IMG/VR virus record: IMGVR_UViG_3300038360_000347
Coordinates: 1 to 27,408 of that record
Direction: 5' to 3' (one strand)
DNA from: a virus
Length of the DNA: 27,408 nt
Shown: piece after piece, positions 21,017 to 27,408 of the stretch
Position numbering within the stretch: position 1 is the first letter of the stretch
How the letters are laid out: the number at the start of each line of letters is the position of its first letter
Position numbers and translations under genes: made by a program
The notes under the pieces: generated by a model
Database searches by the model: none
What the model was told of the DNA's origin: nothing
What the model saw: the letters and a program-made list of their open reading frames with translations, nothing else

Positions 21017-21360
21017 TGGCCGATAAAATAAACTACGACTTCGATGAGGTCGAAAATAGTCCGGGAGTAATTACAGAGCAATTTCCCGGACTACAGATAA
21101 TGGAATGTTGCGGAAACTGTAAACATTTTTTTTACGCTAGACAGAAAGAGCGTAGAGGATATTGTAGACGAAATGGTTCTAAAGGTCCCAAAGGAGTACA
21201 CAATAAAGTAATGGCGGAATACGCTGAAGAGCATTGGCCCAAAGTGCATGTCACAACGAAATGTGATGAGCATAAAATACGAAACCCATACTTTAGTCTT
21301 GGACTAGTTGCAACTTGGATGGGCAAAGCTTTTGGAATTGACAAATTACCACTTGAATAA
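21016..21360 (+). CDS. Small Cys-rich, probable zinc-binding protein, 114 aa
   Basis: The start ATG overlaps the previous stop (TAATG) with no clear SD. The core holds CCGNCKHF (residues 31-38), GYC (48-50) and TKCDEH (81-86). This gives at least four Cys and a His in the order CxxC...C...CxxH, which fits a small zinc site. Phage proteins with a CGNCKHF start are common but poorly described. The C-terminal 25 residues are hydrophobic (FSLGLVATWMGKAFG), perhaps a core strand and helix rather than a membrane anchor. Two Trp, both TGG. Function unknown. Confidence 0.65.
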   Translation: MADKINYDFDEVENSPGVITEQFPGLQIMECCGNCKHFFYARQKERRGYCRRNGSKGPKGVHNKVMAEYAEEHWPKVHVTTKCDEHKIRNPYFSLGLVATWMGKAFGIDKLPLE

Positions 21361-21362
21361 TT

Positions 21363-22850
21363 ATGGACACTTTAAAACACATTGCGAAAAACTTGGAAGC
21401 ATACGATCTGAAAGTATATGCTTGCGGGGGAACTGTTAGGGATCTTTTACTAAAGAAGACTCCTTATGGGTTAGATTTTGTAGTTTCAGCTACTATGGAA
21501 GTATTGCAGAAAAAGCTGAAAAATATTATTATAAGTATTAATCCTTATAACACTTCTATAACTATTCGTTTAGGAAAAAATATAGTTAATCTATATCCCT
21601 TGAAAAAGGTCACACTAAACAATACCTACTATAGTCAAACTTTTACAGATTCATTATTGGAAGATTCGAATTCTAGAGATTTTACTGTTAATGCTATGTA
21701 TTACGATGTCCAAAAGGATGCTGTAATAGATTTTCATGACGGTCAAAAAGATTTGAAAAACAAAATAATTAGATTTGTTGGAGATGGAAATGAGCGCATA
21801 ATGGAATCTAAAATACGATTGATACGCGCACCCATTCTAGCAGCTATATTAGGACCTGACTGGAGAGTAAATTCCGCCACCCTTCAAATATTGAGCCATA
21901 ATCGCTTAAAAATTGTTAGCGCACATACTCGCCAAATTGCAACAGAGTTGAAAAAACTACTTACACGTTGTGTTAAACCGAGTCGTTGTTTTGATATGTT
22001 ACTGAACTTTAAACTATTGGAAGAGTTATTTCCAGAACTTTTAAAAACACGTTCCTTAGAACAGTCCAACAAAAGTAAGGGTATGACCTTATACGATCAC
22101 ATTATGCTAACACTTGACTGTGTTCCTATTGGAAAAAATAACACAGTATTGATACGCTTAGCAGGGCTTCTGCATGACATAGGCAAACCCCACACATCGG
22201 TAGTAACTGAAACTGGGCAGCATTTCTATAATCATGAAAACGTAGGAGCATTGTTAACTGAAAGAATCCTATACAGATGGGGCTTTTCAAAAGATATAAG
22301 TAACACAGTAATATCGTTAGTGAAAAATCATTTATTTGATTCAAGAAAGATTTCCTCAACCGCTTCTGTGAAAAAGTTTATTGCCAAAATTGGCAGTAAA
22401 AATGTACACAACTTATTAGATTTGCGCATTGCAGATCGAAAGGGTAGCGGTAGAAAAAATATTTCCATGAAAAGAGTTCACCTTTTAAGAGATCGTGTAA
22501 ACAAACAACTCTCTAATTATGCTCCAGATAACTTTAAACTAGAACTAAATGATTATAATATCACACAAATTTTGGCAAAAAAATATGGAGATTTATCATC
22601 TGAGACCTTGACTTCTGCCAAAAATTTCTTAAAATTAAAGGTGCAAATAGGGCGATTGGAAAACAGAGTTTCTAATCTCAAAAGAGCTCTACATAAGGTT
22701 GCTAAAATTGAGTGCCCTCTCGGTAAAAGCCATCTTTTCGACACGTGGTCTGCCGTTATGACAGACTCTGCTGATTTAAATAACCAAAACAATTTAAGTT
22801 GTGGAATTTTTTGCAACTTTTTATGTAATAAAAAATATTTATCCAAATAA
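21363..22850 (+). CDS. CCA-adding enzyme/poly(A) polymerase-like protein with HD domain, 495 aa
   Basis: The class II nucleotidyltransferase head is clear: GGTVRD (22-27), RDFTVNAM (105-112) and a helical neck. A C-terminal HD phosphohydrolase domain follows (LLHDIGKPH around residue 270, later His residues and an IADR motif). This is the architecture of bacterial CCA enzymes with a phosphatase domain. Two active-site positions differ. The metal-binding DxD after GxVRD reads G-L-D (residues 36-38), losing the first Asp. The base-reading motif, normally EDxxR, reads ESKIR (148-152), losing the Asp. So CCA addition may be lost or changed; the HD domain looks intact. It could act on tRNA ends, for example 2',3'-cyclic phosphate removal, or serve tRNA repair during infection. 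Three Trp, all TGG. No SD seen. Confidence 0.75.
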   Translation: MDTLKHIAKNLEAYDLKVYACGGTVRDLLLKKTPYGLDFVVSATMEVLQKKLKNIIISINPYNTSITIRLGKNIVNLYPLKKVTLNNTYYSQTFTDSLLEDSNSRDFTVNAMYYDVQKDAVIDFHDGQKDLKNKIIRFVGDGNERIMESKIRLIRAPILAAILGPDWRVNSATLQILSHNRLKIVSAHTRQIATELKKLLTRCVKPSRCFDMLLNFKLLEELFPELLKTRSLEQSNKSKGMTLYDHIMLTLDCVPIGKNNTVLIRLAGLLHDIGKPHTSVVTETGQHFYNHENVGALLTERILYRWGFSKDISNTVISLVKNHLFDSRKISSTASVKKFIAKIGSKNVHNLLDLRIADRKGSGRKNISMKRVHLLRDRVNKQLSNYAPDNFKLELNDYNITQILAKKYGDLSSETLTSAKNFLKLKVQIGRLENRVSNLKRALHKVAKIECPLGKSHLFDTWSAVMTDSADLNNQNNLSCGIFCNFLCNKKYLSK

Positions 22851-22858
22851 AACTACAC

Positions 22859-25615
22859 ATGGATGTACAAACAGTAAAAAAACTATTTGTCCATAGAAGC
22901 GACGTATATACTATTCAAGCTCCAAGCGGTGCGTATCATAAGATGCTAGAACCAATAGACGACGAGGTAATACAGGCGCACTTAAAGGGACAACAAACAA
23001 TTGGTTTATATCAATTGCTGCCAATTGAAAATACAATAAAATGGGCAGTAGTTGATATAGATGTAAATAAACGAATATGGTCTAAAAAAGATTTTAACGT
23101 AGAAGACTGGGAATCAAGACTTTTTGAACAGGCTGAACGAGTTAAAAGATTGTTTACAGAAAAAAACATACCAAGCTATATTGAGCATTCTGGAAATAAA
23201 GGTTACCATATTTGGGTATTCTTCGATATACCTGTAAAAGCAGATATTGTTAAAACAGGTATGAATCAATTATTTAATTCAATGGAAAAAGTTGATGAAG
23301 ATATTGATTGGGAGCTTTTTCCAAAACAAAGTGCAGTATCAGAAGATGACTTCGGAAATCTTGTAAAGGGGCCAAACGGGTTCCACCATAAATCTAAAAA
23401 GTATAGTAAATTCTTAGATGAAATAACTTTAGATACTATAAAGTATGCTAATGCTAATTTCTTCGTTAAGAAGGAACGTCCTTATTTAAATATTTTAAAT
23501 AGATGTTCCGCAATAAAAAATACCTGGGATCTTTGTTTAAAGAATAGAGAAGCTCCAAATTTCTTTAGAGAAGTTGTAGCCTATCTGTTTTTAAACGCAG
23601 GTGACGAGGCAGAAGAGTATTTGATTCAGGAATTTTTTAGTAAATTAGAAAATTATGATGATAAGAAAACTAGAAGACACCTTACCATTATGAAAAACAA
23701 AATAAGGGGTGAGGCGCAAGAAACTGGATATTTGCCAATTCTTTGTGAATCTTTGCAAGATGCGAAGTATGGAAATATATGTCCAGGTCGTTGCAGTGCT
23801 ATAGGAGCTGCCAAAAGCCCAATAGCTTTTTATAAGTGGGCTGTTTCCGAGACTAAAACACAAACCGATGTTGAAGGTGCGGTTATTAATAAATTAGACT
23901 TTATTTTTAAAGCTAATAATGCTTACTTTGAAAGAATACCATCAAGAGTAGTAGGAGAGCCTCCTGCTATTAAACAACTATCAAACTTCACAATCGACTT
24001 AGATGAAGTTAGAACTATTGTTGATGGAATGGACACTACGGTTACCTTTTACGGAGAGATTAAAACACAGCAAAATAAAATAGAACCCTTTGAAATTGCG
24101 GCTGAAGATTATGCATCGACAGAAAGATTTAAAGCAGCTGTATTGAAAACAATACCGCCAGACAGTTTGCTGGCTTTAGATATTGCAGCAATTCAATGTG
24201 GAATTCAAAAGTATTCAAATACCAAAGCGATAACCATTTTAAAATCGTTTGGGTTTGACACAGACATCGATAGTAAACAATATCCTACTGCGTATAGAAC
24301 GCCATCTGTTATAGTTACAGCTGAAGGTGTTAAACCAAATAATGATGTAATTGTGAGCCTTGATGGGGAGCAGTTTGCTGAATCTTTAGATTTACAAATC
24401 TTAACAGATACGCAATTTTCCACTGTAAAAAAACACATGAGAGATGACTTATTAAATCTCGCTGATTTCGAAATAGCGCATGGTGCGTTAGCTTATACAT
24501 TTATGCCTATTGTTTTTCCTTTCTTAAAAGAAGCTGGAGATTTCTCCAGATTCCTTTTATTTGTAAGAGGAGAAACCGGTAGAGGTAAATCTTATTTAAT
24601 GGGAGCATTTCAACACTTTTATGGAATCTTTAAAAACGTACCTACATGGTCCTCAACTCCAAACAGTTTAGGAAAAATAGGTTATTACTATAAAGATGCT
24701 ATGTACTTAGTCGATGATTTTAAAAAGAGCGTATTCACTTCACCAAGTGCGTACACTTCCGCATTAACTATGTTGCAGAACTTTGCAGATAACACTGCTC
24801 GATCTAGAATGAATCGAAATCAAAATGTGGGTACTACTTACATAATTCGAGGCTGGTTATCTGTGACAGGAGAGGATACTCCGTACGGAGAGGCTTCTAA
24901 CTTAGCGCGCTTAGTATCTTTAAACTACAACTCTCCTAAACGAGAGATAGCGAGAGGGCAAAAAGTTCAAAAGTTTAAGAAGCTATATTCAGGAGTAACT
25001 GCAAGATTCATACACAGAATTTTTAACACTCCTGTCGCTAGAATTGAAAAAATATATTATGATGCACTTGATGAGTTTTACAAACTTATTGAAGGACAAC
25101 CTAATGACATACGAGTAGCCAGAAACGTAGCCCTATTATACACTAGTTATAAATTTATTAGTGATGAATTATGGTCTACTAGAGAAGCTAAAGTCAACCA
25201 AGACAAATTTAAAGAACTATTTAAAGAAAAAATAGTAAGCATTGTAGAAGAAGCTGCAAGCGAGCTATCTTCCGAACGTCTACTTAGCGTAATTAGAGAA
25301 CTAATGGCAAGTGATCGAATTAGATTACAAACCAATGCACAGAACGATGTTGAAAAAGATAACCGTACGCCTGTGGTAGGTTTTTGGACTAAAAATGAAT
25401 CAAAAGATTTTAATACTCCACATTTTGTTAGTGGATTACTGTTTAACGAAGTTAATAAGTTTTTACGACAATCTGAAGAACCTTTAGCACATACACCTAA
25501 AGCTATATTAGCTGAGATGTTTGAAGCTAAGCTAATTTACGACGCAAATAAAGTACGCACTATGAATGGGAAGAGTGTGAGGTGCTTTACCTTAAAACCA
25601 GAATTACTAACATAA
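22859..25615 (+). CDS. Primase-helicase fusion: AEP-type primase plus P-loop ATPase, 918 aa
   Basis: The N-terminal 200 residues match archaeo-eukaryotic-type primases of the TOTE/phage group: catalytic DID (66-68), SGNKGYH (111-117), ELFPKQ (152-157) and GNLVKGPNGFHHK (166-178). A Cys-rich stretch (CESLQD...CPGRC, around residue 298-316) may bind zinc. The C-terminal half carries Walker A GETGRGKS (about 570-577) and Walker B YLVDDF (about 617-622), in the style of DUF927-like replicative ATPases. It probably primes and unwinds at the phage fork. It is the largest gene of the rightward block. Eleven Trp, all TGG. The stop overlaps the next ATG (TAATG). Start by the first ATG after the previous gene; no SD. 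Confidence 0.8.
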   Translation: MDVQTVKKLFVHRSDVYTIQAPSGAYHKMLEPIDDEVIQAHLKGQQTIGLYQLLPIENTIKWAVVDIDVNKRIWSKKDFNVEDWESRLFEQAERVKRLFTEKNIPSYIEHSGNKGYHIWVFFDIPVKADIVKTGMNQLFNSMEKVDEDIDWELFPKQSAVSEDDFGNLVKGPNGFHHKSKKYSKFLDEITLDTIKYANANFFVKKERPYLNILNRCSAIKNTWDLCLKNREAPNFFREVVAYLFLNAGDEAEEYLIQEFFSKLENYDDKKTRRHLTIMKNKIRGEAQETGYLPILCESLQDAKYGNICPGRCSAIGAAKSPIAFYKWAVSETKTQTDVEGAVINKLDFIFKANNAYFERIPSRVVGEPPAIKQLSNFTIDLDEVRTIVDGMDTTVTFYGEIKTQQNKIEPFEIAAEDYASTERFKAAVLKTIPPDSLLALDIAAIQCGIQKYSNTKAITILKSFGFDTDIDSKQYPTAYRTPSVIVTAEGVKPNNDVIVSLDGEQFAESLDLQILTDTQFSTVKKHMRDDLLNLADFEIAHGALAYTFMPIVFPFLKEAGDFSRFLLFVRGETGRGKSYLMGAFQHFYGIFKNVPTWSSTPNSLGKIGYYYKDAMYLVDDFKKSVFTSPSAYTSALTMLQNFADNTARSRMNRNQNVGTTYIIRGWLSVTGEDTPYGEASNLARLVSLNYNSPKREIARGQKVQKFKKLYSGVTARFIHRIFNTPVARIEKIYYDALDEFYKLIEGQPNDIRVARNVALLYTSYKFISDELWSTREAKVNQDKFKELFKEKIVSIVEEAASELSSERLLSVIRELMASDRIRLQTNAQNDVEKDNRTPVVGFWTKNESKDFNTPHFVSGLLFNEVNKFLRQSEEPLAHTPKAILAEMFEAKLIYDANKVRTMNGKSVRCFTLKPELLT

Positions 25616-26364
25616 TGAAAATCAATTTCTTATACAGCAGTAGTAAGGGTAATTGTACTGTAATAGAATCTGACACTGGAACTGTTATCACAATAGATGC
25701 TGGAGTCAGTTATAAAAAAATAGTAGAAGCATACGGCGAAGCACTCGTTCCGAAAGCGTTATTTATTACACATGAACACGGTGATCACGTGACAGGGGCA
25801 GGGATACTTGCCAGAAAATCACAATGTGCAGTGTTCATGCCGAAGCAATCTTATCTCGTTAAACCTACAATATTTAAAAAATGTGCCATTCTTTCTCACA
25901 TAGAGGGAGGGGAACAAGTTATTGTAGGCGATTTAACAATCACCGCTTTTAGCACACAACATGATTCTAAAGCAAGTGTTGGATTTATAATTAAAGAGGG
26001 TGATAAGAGATTTGCGTATATAACAGACACCGGAAGCATTAGTAAGTTAATGCAAGTGTGTGTCGCTGGATGTGACGCCTATTTTATTGAAGCCGATTAC
26101 TCAGAAGAACTACTATGGAAACATGAAGACTACACTGTCCTACTTAAGGAGCGAATTGCGAGCCCTTTTGGGCATCTAAGTAACACACAAACTATGGAAT
26201 TTTTAAATAGTTTAAACTTAGACGAGCTTAAGTGGGTAACTGTCGGACATCTGTCCGAAAACACTAATTCTCCAGAATTGGTAAATTCCTTATTTAGGGA
26301 GTATTTTCCATCATATCTGGATAAATTGCACATCGCTCCGCAAAAGAATTATTTGACACTATAA
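25615..26364 (+). CDS. Metallo-beta-lactamase-fold hydrolase, WalJ/YycJ-like, 249 aa
   Basis: The start is taken at the TAATG overlap (25615), which gives MKINFLYSSSKGNCT, the standard opening of the YycJ/WalJ type (SGSKGNCT). An upstream in-frame ATG at 25582 lies inside the primase gene and is unlikely. Metal motifs: THEHGDH (52-58), QHD around residue 119, YITDTG around 141-146 and GHLS near the C-terminus. Members are hydrolases linked to DNA processing, with reported 5' exonuclease activity in some. Here it sits between the primase and a DnaQ-like exonuclease, so a role in DNA end processing is likely. Two Trp, both TGG. Confidence 0.85.
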   Translation: MKINFLYSSSKGNCTVIESDTGTVITIDAGVSYKKIVEAYGEALVPKALFITHEHGDHVTGAGILARKSQCAVFMPKQSYLVKPTIFKKCAILSHIEGGEQVIVGDLTITAFSTQHDSKASVGFIIKEGDKRFAYITDTGSISKLMQVCVAGCDAYFIEADYSEELLWKHEDYTVLLKERIASPFGHLSNTQTMEFLNSLNLDELKWVTVGHLSENTNSPELVNSLFREYFPSYLDKLHIAPQKNYLTL

Positions 26365-26375
26365 CCAAAAATAAT

Positions 26376-27044
26376 ATGGATCATATTTGTTTCGACATAG
26401 AAACAATTCCGCAACAAGCTCCCCTGTCAATTATACAGGAAGAGGAGTTGGAAAAAAAGATGCAATGGCGCATCGCTTCGACGACCACTCCAAAGGAATT
26501 AGACGAGCTCAGAAGAAAGACTATGGGTACTAATCCCTACTTTGGTGAGATTGTTTGTATAGGAATGTACCGCAAAAATAATACCTCAGGAAAAATGCAA
26601 GAAGGTGAAACCGCTTTAGTGGGCACTGAGACACAAATTCTAGACAAATTTTGGAGCATTATATCTAAGTTTAATGGAACTTATATAAGTTACAATGGTT
26701 TAGGATTTGATGTTCCATTTATTAAAGTACGTTCGATGATTAATACAATAAAACCTACGAACACTAATTTTCTAAATACAAAAAGATTTTCAGCCTGGCC
26801 GCATCACGATGTTGCCATGTTGTTAGCTGATTGGGACAAGTTTAAAATGGTATCTCTACGACTCGCTTGTGAAGTGATGGGAATACCTTCCCCTAAAGAG
26901 GGTGAGATAAAAGCAGAAAATGTAGAACAAGCATTTAAAGATGGAAACATCCAAGGAATCGCTGACTACTGTTCTGCTGATACTAGAACGACTTATCAGC
27001 TTTTTGATTTACAAAGACAATATATGCCTAAAACCAAATATTAA
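26376..27044 (+). CDS. PolB-type 3'-5' exonuclease, 222 aa
   Basis: RNase H-fold (DEDD) exonuclease with the three motifs of the predicted PolB-exonuclease-like family: FDIET (residues 6-10; Asp7 and Glu9 bind metal), YNGLGFDVPFI (about 107-117) and ADYCSADTRTTYQLF near residue 200-214, with the last catalytic Asp in SAD-T. It stands alone, with no polymerase domain, so it may proofread in trans or trim ends for recombination. It lies next to the Sak4-like gene, a pairing typical of phage recombination modules. Four Trp, all TGG. No SD. Confidence 0.85.
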   Translation: MDHICFDIETIPQQAPLSIIQEEELEKKMQWRIASTTTPKELDELRRKTMGTNPYFGEIVCIGMYRKNNTSGKMQEGETALVGTETQILDKFWSIISKFNGTYISYNGLGFDVPFIKVRSMINTIKPTNTNFLNTKRFSAWPHHDVAMLLADWDKFKMVSLRLACEVMGIPSPKEGEIKAENVEQAFKDGNIQGIADYCSADTRTTYQLFDLQRQYMPKTKY

Positions 27045-27045
27045 A

Positions 27046-27408
27046 ATGAGCTTATTTAAAAAAGCAGAGAAAAAGGCCGAAAGACTAAAAATGTATATTT
27101 ATGGAGAAGCGGGAACTGGCAAAACAATTACCAGTCTTCATTTTCCTAACCCTGTAATGATAGATACTGAAAAAGGTACAGATCATTATGGAGAAGTATT
27201 TGATTTCCATAGAATGAATACTTGCGATCCGAAAAAAGTTATGGCAGGTATTGAAGAATTACTCGAAGATCCTCAAGATTTTAAAACAATTATAGTTGAT
27301 CCGTTTAATAACATTTATAATGAAATTGAAGCTAATTATGTTAAACGTAAAAAAGCAATGTTAGGTGTAGAAGAATACGAAATTCAACCGAAAGATTATA
27401 AGCACTTC
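27046..27408 (+). CDS. Sak4-like RecA-fold ATPase, 5' part (cut by the right edge)
   Basis: Starts at the ATG two bases after the exonuclease stop; 121 codons are visible and the gene continues past the window. Walker A GEAGTGKT spans residues 20-27. A Walker B-like strand, KTIIVDPFNNIY, lies around residues 84-95, and an early DTEKG loop around 41-45. This is the pattern of the phage AAA_24/Sak4 family of single-strand annealing proteins, which work with an SSB and an exonuclease. The exonuclease directly upstream fits. Confidence 0.8.
   Translation, partial: MSLFKKAEKKAERLKMYIYGEAGTGKTITSLHFPNPVMIDTEKGTDHYGEVFDFHRMNTCDPKKVMAGIEELLEDPQDFKTIIVDPFNNIYNEIEANYVKRKKAMLGVEEYEIQPKDYKHF

Noticed and set aside
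21091-21344. Minus-strand ORFs within the early block
   Set aside because: They overlap well-supported rightward genes in other frames, have no SD, and their translations look like shadows.
25582-25614. Upstream ATG as the start of the MBL-fold gene
   Set aside because: It would add 11 residues inside the primase gene. The ATG at 25615 overlaps the previous stop as TAATG, like other junctions, and gives the family's usual N-terminus.
1-27408. CRISPR arrays, insertion sequences, integrase or attachment sites
   Set aside because: None seen. The only tandem repeat is the in-frame fibre repeat, and no transposase or integrase motif appears.

Overview
The window is a piece of a tailed, contractile (myovirus-type) bacteriophage genome. 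It is AT-rich and tightly packed, with two divergent gene blocks that meet at a 119-base intergenic region (18648-18766). The host cannot be named from the sequence. Good Shine-Dalgarno sites on the leftward genes fit a host that uses SD-led initiation.

The key to the window is its genetic code. With the standard code the leftward block looks like about two dozen broken ORFs. In every case the 'stop' is TGA, the frame continues unchanged past it, and the joined product is a sensible virion protein. Reading TGA as an amino acid, almost certainly Trp (translation table 4), gives 13 long, nearly gapless genes. By my count there are 31 in-frame TGA codons (positions are in the gene entries), against about 22 TGG codons. 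The genes end in TAA (11) or TAG (1), never TGA. The rightward block behaves differently: its nine genes contain no in-frame TGA, encode all of about 32 Trp residues with TGG, and have TAA at all eight visible stops. This is the pattern expected of a phage that starts infection under the standard code and reads TGA as sense only for its late genes.

Leftward (late, virion) block, in transcription order from 18647 down to 1: a tail assembly chaperone with an overlapping -1 partner frame (18647-17842); a probable tape measure protein (17842-14837); a baseplate hub-like protein (14834-12660); a baseplate or tail protein (12660-11500); a sigma-70-family factor set among the structural genes (11497-10775); a 690-residue protein of unknown function (10775-8703); a gp25-like baseplate wedge protein (8703-8257); a 1035-residue baseplate J-like protein (8248-5141); a Fn3-containing structural protein (5141-3456); a structural protein (3454-2570); a tail fibre with ten-residue repeats (2558-858); and a second fibre-like protein that runs off the left edge (848-1). 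Most junctions are TAATG or a few bases, so translation is probably coupled.

Rightward (early, replication/recombination) block, from 18767: a UvsW-like SF2 helicase, a peptide deformylase, two small unknown proteins (one Cys-rich), a CCA-adding-enzyme-like protein with HD domain and altered catalytic residues, a primase-ATPase fusion of 918 residues, a WalJ/YycJ-type metallo-beta-lactamase-fold protein, a PolB-type 3'-5' exonuclease, and the start of a Sak4-like RecA-fold ATPase cut by the right edge.

No suppressor tRNA, tryptophanyl-tRNA synthetase or release factor is visible here. If the phage encodes its own recoding machinery, it lies outside this window.
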